Source of the DNA: Synechococcaceae cyanobacterium RL_1_2 | GTDB lineage: Bacteria; Cyanobacteriota; Cyanobacteriia; Cyanobacteriales; JAAUPO01 | Assembly (NCBI GenBank): GCA_012033095.1 | Contig: JAAUPO010000022.1 | Span: 1-11,964 of the forward strand | DNA length: 11,964 bases | Direction: 5' to 3' | In this document: positions 1 through 6,723 of the stretch, in pieces | How the letters are laid out: each line of letters opens with the position of its first letter | How positions within the stretch are numbered: position 1 is the first letter of the stretch | Program-made: the position numbers and the translations under genes | Notes under the pieces: model-generated | Seen by the model: only the letters and a program-made list of their open reading frames with translations | The model's database searches: none | What the model was told of the DNA's origin: nothing

Positions 1-1297
1 CGCGATCCCCTCCAACGTCACCATGGAACGAATAATTAACGCATAATAAGCCGGCACTCGGAATGGAAATTCATACATCATCTCCGACATTTGATCTGTG
101 ATGCTTTTAAAATTCAATTCCGCCACCGAAGCCCCCAGCGCATTCCCAAATACTTCCGTTAAAGCCGGCACAATGGGGGATAGATCCGTTTCTGGGGTTA
201 AAAAATCTAATTTGACATAATCCGTCGCCAGGGATTCAAAATCTCGGTTAACCAAATGCACCACCGCTTCAATTAACCCATAACGCTGATAGGGTTGGAT
301 GGTACTCATCATGCCAAAATCAAGATAGGCTAAGCGACCATCGGGCATGGCCAAGAGGTTTCCCGGATGGGGATCTGCGTGGAAAAAGCCGTGCTCTAAC
401 AACTGCTTTAAGGAACATTGCACCCCCACTTCTACTAAATAGGTCGCATTGATGCCCTGGGCTTGAACTTTTTCAATATCCGTTAGCTTAATGCCCGTGA
501 CCCATTCCATGGTCAATACCCTTTTGCCGGTATATTCCCAATAAATTTTAGGGACATAAATCTCCTCCATTTCACCGTAAAGCTTGGCAAACTGTTCTGC
601 ATTTTTACCCTCTTGGGTATAGTTCATTTCTTCAAAAATGCGGGTGGCTAATTCATCCACAATTTCCACTAAATTTGAACGTAACCGTTTAATATTCTTC
701 CTCGCCCACAGGGCCAGGGAGCGCATAATGTAAATGTCTAGGGTGATGCGATCGACGAGATCCGGTCGTTGGACTTTTACCGCTACGATTTCGCCACTTT
801 TTAACTTCCCTTGATAAACCTGGCCCAAAGAAGCCGCCGCCAAAGGATTAGGGGATAGCTCTGCAAAAATTTCCGCCGGTGGGGCCCAACTCTTCTTCAA
901 TAAACTTAAAGGCCACCTCATTAGGGAAAGAGGGAATATCATCTTGTAGAGTGGTTAAGGCTTTGAGGTAAATAGGAGAAACTAAATCTGGACGGGTGGA
1001 TAGGGCTTGGCCAATCTTGATATAGGTAGGCCCTAACTTAGTTAAAATGCCCTTCATCTCCTCCGCTCTTTTTTCCTGCTTCGCGATCGAGCTACTTCCT
1101 ACTTTATCTAGCCACAGATGGATAAAAAACCAGCCAAAATTCCAAATGATACTTACTAGCCGCTGAAATACTAACCATGGACGACCATCATAGAGGTTAT
1201 GGATTTTGTCAGGGTGATATCTCCAGGATTGATCTTCGTTGATCGGTTCAGCGACAACAGAAATGGTACGTTCAGGGGTGGAAGTAATTTGGGACAT
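1..1297 (-). pseudogene. ABC1/AarF/UbiB-family atypical kinase, 3'-partial at window edge, 1-nt frameshift
   Basis: Family members are protein-kinase-like ATP-binding proteins tied to quinone/prenyl-lipid metabolism; cyanobacteria carry several paralogues, and I cannot say which this is. The start at 1297 gives MSQITSTPER. Visible motifs, in order: the KxGQ signature KIGQALSTRPD (from about residue 94), the alanine-rich loop AAASLGQVY, VAVKVQRP with the likely ATP-binding lysine near residue 174, the catalytic HADPHPGN (about 361-400), and LDFGMM as the DFG motif. The gene runs off the left edge within ...RSMVTLEGIA. The frame is broken at the G4 run 881-884: upstream reads FIEEELGP then drifts to a stop near 848, while the next frame continues AEIFAELSPNPL and stays open to base 1. 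Removing one G restores EELGPPAEIF. All kinase motifs are present, so this is either a recent lesion or a sequencing error. Family assignment is secure; functional status is not. Confidence 0.9.
881..884. other. Frameshift site in the ABC1/UbiB kinase gene (one extra G/C)
   Basis: The plus strand has GGGG before CCC. On the coding strand this gives TTGGGCCCC then ACCGGCGG, switching frame between ELGP and AEIF. With three bases in the run the family-typical sequence EELGPPAEIFAEL is read without interruption. Confidence 0.8.
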
Positions 1298-1465
1298 AGG
1301 AATAGTGGGGACTATAGACCTAATAAAAGGTAAAAGTATAAGCTAACGCTTTCATGGCAACACAAATTCCCAAGGAAAAGGTGTTAAACCTAAGTGGGCT
1401 GTGTAAACGATTGTAACAATTTTTTCATCTAACCATGACATCAAACTCCTGGTTAGATCCTAAGA
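1298..1465. other. Intergenic upstream of the ABC1/UbiB kinase gene
   Basis: This stretch should hold the promoter and leader of the leftward kinase gene. I see no convincing -35/-10 pair or ribosome binding site. A short perfect inverted repeat, AGATCCT-AAG-AGGATCT, lies at 1455-1471 and overlaps the left edge of element A1. No coding sequence is supported. Confidence 0.4.
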
Positions 1466-1592
1466 GGATCTTTGAAAAGCCATTCTTGCCCCCCATTCTG
1501 GGTGAAATCACCTAAATTTTAACCAGTCAAGTCCACCAAATTGGGGGATTTAGGGGGAGACTCCACAACATTTGATACTTTTCAAACACGTT
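1466..1592 (+). mobile_element. MITE-like element A, copy 1 (about 127 bp)
   Basis: It is a second copy of the sequence at 11784-11912 in the same orientation. Shared blocks include the GCCCCCC run, CACCTAAATTTTAA/TACCTAAATTTTAA, AATTGGGGGATTTAGGGGG and a near-identical right end, CTCCACAACATTTGATACTT followed by TTCAAACACGTT. The left end (CTTTGAAAAGCC) is more degenerate than in copy 2, whose terminal inverted repeats are clear. It has no coding capacity, so if mobile it must be non-autonomous. The exact left boundary is uncertain by several bases. Confidence 0.65.
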
Positions 1593-1600
1593 CTAAAACC

Positions 1601-1720
1601 CTAGGGAGTGTCATCAATTAGGATTAAAACGTTGATCCTGAGCCAGGTTCAAAAAGTATAGTTTTAACCTAAAACCTTTAGCTAAGAAGAGTTTCAGGTT
1701 TAAATGATGACAGACTTTAG
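1601..1720 (+). mobile_element. MITE-like element B, copy 1 (about 120 bp)
   Basis: It is a second, more worn copy of the element at 6605-6723 in the same orientation and of nearly the same length. The left end is CTAGGGAGTGTCATC; the right end GATGACAGACTTTAG is a decayed inverted version of it. The interiors share AAAACGTTGATCCTGAG and TTAGCTAAGAAGAGTTT. It starts only 8 bases after element A1. It has no reading frame of note. Confidence 0.65.
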
Positions 1721-1972
1721 TTCCGTCTGGGGCAGAATGGGACAGCCTTCCATCAAATTGATCCCGTTTTTCTCAACCCTTAAGATTGAGTAAGAATAAA
1801 GGTAGTCCTATACAAGTAAGGAACATGAAGGTTGAACTGCTCGACAAGCAATTACCTTAGTTCTAACTATCCTTACAGCTTTAGCACTACCAGAATAAAT
1901 AGTTAAAAATTAAAGTCTTTGAAGGGAAGCTAATTTAGCCGATTTTAACCTTAAGCAATCATCATTACTTGG
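1721..1972. other. Non-coding stretch between elements B1 and C1
   Basis: About 250 AT-rich bases. I looked for tRNA-like cloverleaf arms, transposase fragments and small reading frames with a ribosome binding site and found none I would defend. Nothing here is assigned. Confidence 0.35.
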
Positions 1973-2087
1973 TCAGGACTTACGCAAAAATTTTAATTCT
2001 GTCCTGGGAACCATGATGCTTGGGGACAATCGTTCAAGGAATTCCCCCAAATTTTGGGAATTTAGGGGGCTTGTGCGTAAGTCCTGA
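1973..2087 (+). mobile_element. MITE-like element C, copy 1 (115 bp, perfect 14-bp terminal inverted repeats)
   Basis: Its ends are TCAGGACTTACGCA and TGCGTAAGTCCTGA, an exact inverted pair. The interior has CCTGGGAACCATGATG and a C/G-run hairpin (CCCCCAAATTT against AATTTAGGGGG). A 115-bp copy in the opposite orientation lies at 4505-4619, so the two flank the metalloprotease gene. I see no target-site duplication. It lies 93 bases past the protease stop codon and its transcript could fold strongly, so it may also act as a 3' structure or terminator for that gene; this is inference. Confidence 0.75.
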
Positions 2088-2109
2088 TATTTAATTTACT
2101 TACTTTACT

Positions 2110-2130
2110 TGGCAGACTTGGCAGACTTGG
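2110..2130. repeat. Short 9-bp direct repeat downstream of the metalloprotease
   Basis: ACTTGGCAG occurs twice back to back, followed by a third partial ACTTGG. No function is apparent. It sits between the protease stop and element C1. Confidence 0.5.
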
Positions 2131-2180
2131 TATAAAAGGCTAACAAGAAGGATTTAGAGGTGTAATTGATTTGATGCGTG

Positions 2181-3935
2181 TTAGAGAGCTGCAATCAGTT
2201 CTTGGGCTAATGCCGCGTTTTGCTCAGGGGTAGCATCAATGCTGACGGTTTCAGTAAATATAATTTGGGTTTCTAAACCAGAATTGGTATTTACTTCTAA
2301 CTCAGACCAGTCAATGCTTTGGCTGCTATTGTTCCCAGAAATATTACTATTGGTTTGATCATCCCAAGCGATAGCATCATTGATGCTTAGATTAGTACCA
2401 GAGTTGTCACCCTGGACAAATCCATAGTTTTCTTGAACAGGGCTAATCCCTTGATTGCTATCGAAGCTATTAATTGCGGAACCTTGGTCACCATGGCCAT
2501 AGGTTTGCTTCAGATCCGCGATCGTATGGGGATCAAGGGTATCGAAGTATTGGGCGAGTATGGGTATATAAGGAGCAATACTCTGGTGATAACTATTACC
2601 TCCGCCAAAGCCCCAATGGTAAGAATTACCGCCACCGAATCCCCAGTGATAGGAATTGCCGCCGCCAAAACCCCATTGGTAGGCATCCTTGATTGCATCC
2701 AAGACTTCATCATAGACTTTACTATCTTTCATCATGTCGAGAATATCTTCTACTCGAAAGCTAGCGGAAGTAGGAGTTAGAACTGATTGAGTTACCCCAT
2801 CACCGAGGATATTGCTTAATTTACCGATCGTTACCCCCAAGGATTGAGCTAGCTCATTACCGATGCGATTAAGGAGACCAACATTATTGGTGGTTTTTAG
2901 GTCATAACCAATCACATCCATGGTCTTTAAATCAATGTTGCTAATGATTCTTTGCTCATTAAGTTTGAGGGTAGGATCCATGATGCCAGTGTAGCTATTT
3001 ACTTCCCAGTGGCTAGCTTGGTGATCTTCTCCGCTACTGAAACCAGCAATTTTAGTTTTGCCACCATCAATGGAAAAATAGGCATCCTCACTGATGGATA
3101 AATCCACTACGCCTTGACTAGCACTAAGTTGGGTAAATCGGAACAGATCCAGAGGCATTGCCATTTCTGGCTTGTTCATATTTTCTGCTTTGATCAAGCT
3201 GCCTTGTTCTTCAAACTTTTCATAGACCACTGTGCTGTAGTCAATTCCTTGAAAACTGGCAACTTGAGTTAACCACTCATTATCATCTACCCCACTGACA
3301 AAACCCATCACATGGCCAATTTCATGGATGGCAACGCTGAAAAAGTCCACGCCAGTAGTTTTACCATCGAGGAAGTTGTAATCCCAAGCAATCCCTTCAA
3401 AATTATTGAGATTGCTGATCAAAATATAGCCATCTAACTCTTCTTCTTTTGACTTAGAAAGACCGAGGGCTTTAGCGTTGGCAGTAGTCAGGTTAAGTTT
3501 ATCGACTCCTTCCACTAAACCGCCTTCTACTAAAATGTCAAACTTGCCAGCCCCTCTTTCTATTTTTCCGCTACCTCTTTTGCCTTCTTTTTCGTTACCC
3601 TTCTGCCAGATATAATCCCCAGGCAGGTTACCAAATGCAGTTTTGTCATTATCGGAAGAAATATCTCCATTGAGGGCTTCCAATACTTTGTTATAGCTAA
3701 CTTTGCTTTCGATGTGGGGCAAAGCGGCACCAATTACGTTTTCAGGAAGATAATCACTGGTTTCAACGTGAATATTAATGGTGATGTCGTCATCGAGGTA
3801 AGCTGACCAAGCCATCCCTGCGGCTTTGAAGTTAGCCATTTGTTCGAGGGAAACCCCTGGCGCAAAGGAAAAATTAAACATCCCAGCGGTCTGGTTAAAC
3901 CCGGCATCAGGATTTAGATTTAAGCTATCTAACAT
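2181..3935 (-). CDS. NF038122-like zinc metalloprotease with C-terminal decapeptide repeats
   Basis: A 584-residue protein with a metzincin-like zinc site, HEIGHVMGF at residues 204-212: H204 and H208 are probable zinc ligands and E205 the general base. S214 replaces the usual third metzincin histidine. GIMDP at 317-321 resembles a Met-turn, preceded by DHQASHW as in cyanobacterial metalloproteases of this class. The N-terminus is not hydrophobic, so no Sec signal is seen, and no C-terminal PEP-CTERM anchor is present; the export route, if any, is unclear. Residues 421-450 are three identical copies of WGFGGGNSYH. The tail (480-584) is Asn/Ser/Asp-rich. The start at 3935 has a GAGG ribosome site 11 bases upstream (3947-3950). 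The gene stands alone and is framed by inverted elements C1 and C2. Protease class is fairly sure; substrate is unknown. Confidence 0.82.
   Translation of the reverse strand: MLDSLNLNPDAGFNQTAGMFNFSFAPGVSLEQMANFKAAGMAWSAYLDDDITINIHVETSDYLPENVIGAALPHIESKVSYNKVLEALNGDISSDNDKTAFGNLPGDYIWQKGNEKEGKRGSGKIERGAGKFDILVEGGLVEGVDKLNLTTANAKALGLSKSKEEELDGYILISNLNNFEGIAWDYNFLDGKTTGVDFFSVAIHEIGHVMGFVSGVDDNEWLTQVASFQGIDYSTVVYEKFEEQGSLIKAENMNKPEMAMPLDLFRFTQLSASQGVVDLSISEDAYFSIDGGKTKIAGFSSGEDHQASHWEVNSYTGIMDPTLKLNEQRIISNIDLKTMDVIGYDLKTTNNVGLLNRIGNELAQSLGVTIGKLSNILGDGVTQSVLTPTSASFRVEDILDMMKDSKVYDEVLDAIKDAYQWGFGGGNSYHWGFGGGNSYHWGFGGGNSYHQSIAPYIPILAQYFDTLDPHTIADLKQTYGHGDQGSAINSFDSNQGISPVQENYGFVQGDNSGTNLSINDAIAWDDQTNSNISGNNSSQSIDWSELEVNTNSGLETQIIFTETVSIDATPEQNAALAQELIAAL
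2586..2675 (-). repeat. Three 30-bp coding repeats for WGFGGGNSYH
   Basis: Three contiguous units, 2646-2675, 2616-2645 and 2586-2615, encode exactly the same ten residues while differing at synonymous positions in most codons. For example serine is TCC, TCT, AGT; the first glycine GGT, GGA, GGC; histidine CAC, CAT, CAC. Confidence 0.9.
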
Positions 3936-3946
3936 GGTTTATTTTT

Positions 3947-3950
3947 CCTC
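3947..3950 (-). promoter_or_regulatory. Ribosome binding site of the metalloprotease
   Basis: GAGG on the minus strand, 11 bases before the ATG at 3935, supports that start. The next in-frame methionine is residue 19. Confidence 0.5.
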
Positions 3951-4018
3951 GCTATTCCGTCGAAACATTGCTTATAAAAGCAAGCGTTAACTTTTGGTTA
4001 TGTTGCGTTTATTATGGT

Positions 4019-4026
4019 GCGATCGC
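4019..4026. repeat. HIP1 palindrome GCGATCGC
   Basis: An exact copy of the octamer known to be highly over-represented in many cyanobacterial genomes, including Synechocystis. It supports the host assignment. Confidence 0.85.
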
Positions 4027-4484
4027 TATCAACCTTACATCCGCTTGAATACGTAATTAAAAATACAGAATATTTAATATTTATTGAACACGACGAATTT
4101 TCAAGGGCATCAAAACGACTCAACGTTTTTGGTTTTTAGGTATTTACTCTGGGGAATGAAATGTAAATTTTGAGTCCTTTGGCGATCGTTTAGTTCTTTC
4201 TAAGAATAAATACGCAAAAATAAACCAGTCTTATGGTGCTAAATGACAATCAGGATAAAAATAAGTTGTTTTGATGGAAAGAATTAAGTTAGGTGATTTA
4301 TCGTAGATAATTAAGCCCATACTTAATCAATTGCGCAAACAGAAGTCTTTTTGTATGACAGTCCTAACTAGGTCATAACATGAAGATCTTTACTAGACTT
4401 GACTTTTAATGTACTCAATTGCCACAAGCTATTTAGGATTAACAACTCTTACGAGCTAAGCCCCTAGCAATTGGCATCATGAAG

Positions 4485-4492
4485 GCGATCGC
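4485..4492. repeat. HIP1 palindrome GCGATCGC
   Basis: Second exact HIP1 octamer, 12 bases before element C2. Confidence 0.85.
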
Positions 4493-4504
4493 TATCTCTT
4501 CCCC

Positions 4505-4619
4505 ACAGGACTTACGCACAAGCCCCCTAAATCTCCCAAATTTGGGGGACTTCCTTGAACGATTGTCCCCAAACATCATGGTTCCCAGGACAGAATCAAA
4601 ATTTTTGCGTAAGTTCTGT
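4505..4619 (-). mobile_element. MITE-like element C, copy 2 (115 bp, inverted relative to copy 1)
   Basis: Its ends are ACAGGACTTACGCA and TGCGTAAGTTCTGT, inverted repeats with one mismatch. The interior matches copy 1 read on the opposite strand, including CATCATGGTTCCCAGG. The recognisable IS982-type transposase remnant begins right after its right end, so this element sits on the truncation point. No target-site duplication is apparent. Confidence 0.75.
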
Positions 4620-4840
4620 CAAAAACCATAGCTTGCACCACTAAGGCGTTCCATCATTGAAACTATTAATGCTCAACTTAAGAATATTTCTCAGATTGAA
4701 CATTCTCGTCATCGTAGTCCTGCTAATTTCTGTGTCAATGTTCTTTGTGGCTTAATTGCTTATTGTCATCAACCTAAAAAGCCTGGTCTTCAGTTGGAAT
4801 GGGTTTTAGCTTCTGCTTAATCCTTATCCCGAACTCAGGT
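4620..4840 (+). mobile_element. Right-end remnant of an IS982-type insertion sequence
   Basis: It contains the transposase tail and, just after its stop codon, CTTATCCCGAACTCAGGT (4823-4840). The reverse complement, ACCTGAGTTCGGGATAAG, resembles an IS982-family terminal inverted repeat. The matching left end is not in the window. Confidence 0.55.
4641..4820 (+). pseudogene. IS982-family transposase, C-terminal remnant
   Basis: An open frame reads [18 protein letters not shown], then [15 protein letters not shown], and ends [16 protein letters not shown] before TAA at 4818-4820. The arrangement RSxIETINxQLKN, then IEHxRHRSP, then an AYCxQPKKP tail is typical of the C-terminus of IS982-family DDE transposases. 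These are around 250-300 residues long, so only about the last 60 remain. The N-terminal and central parts are missing, and the sequence changes abruptly at element C2 just upstream. It has no start codon or ribosome site of its own and should be inert. Family assignment rests on motif memory, not a search, but the fit is good. Confidence 0.75.
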
Positions 4841-4909
4841 TATTTAGAATTTATGACGACTCTGAGCAATAGCAATAACTTAGGAAAAGTCAATTTTATG
4901 AAAAATTTG

Positions 4910-4997
4910 GCGTTGCTGATTCAGGGAATGAAGCGATGCCTGAAAGCATTGAAAATTACGTCAAGTTTTACAAAATCATACTGTCATTCAGCAACGC
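4910..4997. repeat. Inverted-repeat pair, possible small mobile element
   Basis: GCGTTGCTGA at 4910-4919 and TCAGCAACGC at 4988-4997 form a perfect 10-bp inverted pair 88 bp across. Only one copy is visible in the window, so its mobility is a guess. Confidence 0.4.
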
Positions 4998-5084
4998 AAA
5001 AAACTGGTCTGATTCAATATTTACTTAAAGTTCGGTTGAAATTTTGAGTCAGTAATAGTTTGATTCGTGGCTAAGAAATAAATT

Positions 5085-5621
5085 CTAAAAATCAGGAACT
5101 ACATAGGCACAATAGCCTCCTAGACCTGGGCCATATATTTGAGAAATACGTTGTTGCGTCAAATCATAGGGATATTCACTACATTCTTCAAACCCCAAAA
5201 CTCCATTATCTTTCATTACGAAACTAGCCAACCAGTCAGTTTGATCCATGTTGAAATCTACATTTCCTGTACCACCACAGTGGGAAAATATTTGATTAGC
5301 ATAACTTTTCATTAGAACGGGTGACGAAAGAATATTTGCAGCAACACTGTCTGCTCTTCCTGAGCTTCTATTTGCGTTTAAAACAACATGAATACGACTA
5401 ATTCTTTTTGTGTTCCCAAACGTTGAATTAAGAGACTCATAATCATCATGAATTCTGTATTCAACCCCAGTACCTTTACCTCTAATATCTTCTAAAACTG
5501 AGTTAAGTTTCTCTTGACAGGAAGGCTTTGTGGCATATGAAGGTTGGATAGTTCCCAAACTTAGAAAAGCAACTGAAAAGAGAGAGAATGGGAGTAAAAT
5601 ACATTTTTTGAGATTTTTCAT
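5085..5621 (-). CDS. Secreted protein of unknown function, four cysteines in the mature part
   Basis: A 178-residue protein that I do not recognise. The N-terminus MKNLKKCILL, followed by a hydrophobic core and SYA before residue 31, is a good Sec signal peptide with probable cleavage after A30. The mature part of about 148 residues has cysteines at 35, 115, 147 and 171, enough for two disulfides, and is polar without membrane segments, so a periplasmic or extracellular location is likely. Distinctive stretches are HCGGTGNVDFNMDQTDW and the C-terminal YCAYVVPDF. Its coding sequence looks more AT-rich than the pil genes. It is a lone gene between an IS982-type remnant and an IS1-type element, which suggests acquired or accessory DNA. 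The ATG at 5621 is chosen because it immediately precedes the signal peptide. Confidence 0.7.
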   Translation of the reverse strand: MKNLKKCILLPFSLFSVAFLSLGTIQPSYATKPSCQEKLNSVLEDIRGKGTGVEYRIHDDYESLNSTFGNTKRISRIHVVLNANRSSGRADSVAANILSSPVLMKSYANQIFSHCGGTGNVDFNMDQTDWLASFVMKDNGVLGFEECSEYPYDLTQQRISQIYGPGLGGYCAYVVPDF

Positions 5622-5650
5622 GGTTTAAAATTAATTTAATTCTTCCAAAA

Positions 5651-5690
5651 AAATATTTCTTTTGATTATAAATAACAAAGAAATAATTTT
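5651..5690. repeat. AT-rich inverted repeat upstream of the secreted protein
   Basis: AAATATTTCTTT and AAAGAAATAATTT face each other across a short AT-rich spacer, 30-70 bases before the start codon at 5621. It could be a promoter-region palindrome or chance in very AT-rich DNA. Confidence 0.3.
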
Positions 5691-5725
5691 AGAATGTGTT
5701 AATAAAACGTAAACTTCATTTTTAT

Positions 5726-6512
5726 GGTAGTGATGAAATGTAATGGTCATAGATTGAGGGAAAGATTGTAGTGATTGAGAAAATAGCACAAGGCTCCTAG
5801 GTGATTCTCTATCTTCTTGGAAAATGACAAAGCACTTCTAACCAAACGCGACATTCTCTGGCGCAACGTATTATTCAATCGCTCGATATGATTGGTGTTT
5901 CCTTCCTCTTTCCTTCCTGAACGATGACGCTTACTGGGTAAAACACATCCATAAGCTTCCCAGAAATCTGTGTAGCACACTGCACATTGACGACAGACAC
6001 CGGGTAGAGAATCCCATAGCTGCTGAGCCGTCTGTTGACTACGGTCTCCGATAGCAGACCCCACTACCTCCCTTGTTTCTCGGTCTATGGCAAGCCATAT
6101 CCATTATTTTTGTCGCTTGCTACCCACAAAAGACCAAAGCTCGTCCATCTCTAGGGTCAGCTTGCCTTTTTTTTGGCGATACGGATAAATTTGGGAACAC
6201 TCTCGAATTTCCGATTCACATAAGTTTGGAGCCATTGAAACTCCTGTAACTAGAACAATACCTGCGAGGGAGAGTCGTTCTAGCAAGAGTTTATCAATCA
6301 GCTCACGAGTGGATGCGTCTATGGGCTGCCGGGTGGGATTATCCACAAATTGCCGTCCACCAGTCGCGACATCGATACCTTTGCTTACCATGGTGAGTAT
6401 GTCCATATTTCATCGTGTTTTGGGATGAGCATCGGGAGCAATTTATAGTCATTTTGGAAGGTAGAACTCCTATCTATAATAACCATCACTGCCATTACAT
6501 TGCATTACTACC
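5726..6512 (-). mobile_element. Decayed IS1-family insertion sequence (about 787 bp)
   Basis: The outer ends form an imperfect inverted repeat: GGTAGTGATGAAATGTAATG from 5726, and on the opposite strand GGTAGTAATGCAATGTAATG from 6512. The length is close to that of typical IS1-family elements, and the interior encodes an IS1-type transposase. I see no convincing 8-9 bp target duplication beside the ends, consistent with an old insertion. Confidence 0.7.
5747..6446 (-). pseudogene. IS1-family transposase, multiply inactivated
   Basis: The protein reads, in order, a zinc-ribbon start with CSRCSSQN and YRCRDC, then GRQFVDNPTRQPID, LLLERLSLAGI, MDELWSFVGSK, IWLAIDRETREVVGSAIGDR, CYTDFWEAYGCVLPSKRHRS, TNHIERLNNTLRQR and a C-terminal NHYNLSLNL. 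This is the InsA plus InsB arrangement of IS1-type DDE transposases. Three lesions are visible. The expected start codon is ATA (6446-6444) instead of ATG. One extra base near 6360 breaks RYRCRDC from GRQFV (GACTGGTGGACGG where GACTGTGGACGG would read through). A TAA at 6106-6104 replaces the glutamine codon expected in SKRQKQWIWLAID. The reading frame before and after that TAA is the same, so it is a nonsense mutation, not programmed frameshifting. It is inert unless supplied in trans. Confidence 0.82.
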
Positions 6513-6604
6513 TAAAATCTAAGTACTTAGATCCATTAACTATCCATTGTGTGGTGCAGATACAATCAGTTCCACATTTATCAGCAAAAATCCTATAAAG
6601 ATCG

Positions 6605-6723
6605 CTAGGGCGTGTTATCCATCAGGGTTAAAACGTTGATCCTGAGCTAGGTTCAGAAAATATTGTTTTAAACTAAAATCCTTAGCTAAGAAGAGTTTTA
6701 GGTTTAATGATGACACGCCCTAG
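6605..6723 (+). mobile_element. MITE-like element B, copy 2 (119 bp, CTAG-bounded)
   Basis: Its ends are CTAGGGCGTGTTATC and GATGACACGCCCTAG, an inverted pair with one mismatch. If CTAG is the duplicated target, the element proper is 6609-6719; CTAG-like duplications are known for some IS5-family (IS427-type) elements, so a relationship to such a parent is possible. It is better preserved than copy 1 at 1601-1720. It lies 48 bases past the pilJ stop and could serve as a transcript-end hairpin there. Confidence 0.75.

Larger units (their letters stand above)
3951..4504. other. Long non-coding region upstream of the metalloprotease
   Basis: About 550 AT-rich bases with stop codons in all frames and no recognisable protein remnant. 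It presumably contains the protease promoter, but I cannot point to one. It contains both exact HIP1 sites listed separately. It ends where element C2 begins. Confidence 0.4.

Noticed and set aside
1721..1972. tRNA or small RNA gene between elements B1 and C1
   Set aside because: No cloverleaf arms, conserved TTC loop or clear promoter-terminator pair could be found by eye.
1466..2087. CRISPR-like array from the clustered repeats A1, B1 and C1
   Set aside because: The three elements are different from one another, each over 110 bp, with terminal inverted repeats; there is no regular repeat-spacer pattern.
2433..2780. Plus-strand open frame of 115 codons, and others at 2474-2692 and on the minus strand at 2510-2713
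   Set aside because: All lie inside the metalloprotease gene opposite or out of frame with it. Their low-complexity translations are shadows of the repeat region.
4799..5047. Plus-strand open frame of 82 codons
   Set aside because: It begins inside the transposase tail in another frame, crosses the IS end and an inverted repeat, and has no ribosome binding site or recognisable sequence.
6104..6106. Programmed frameshifting between InsA and InsB in the IS1-type element
   Set aside because: The frame is the same before and after the stop, so the break is an in-frame TAA, not a ribosomal frameshift site.
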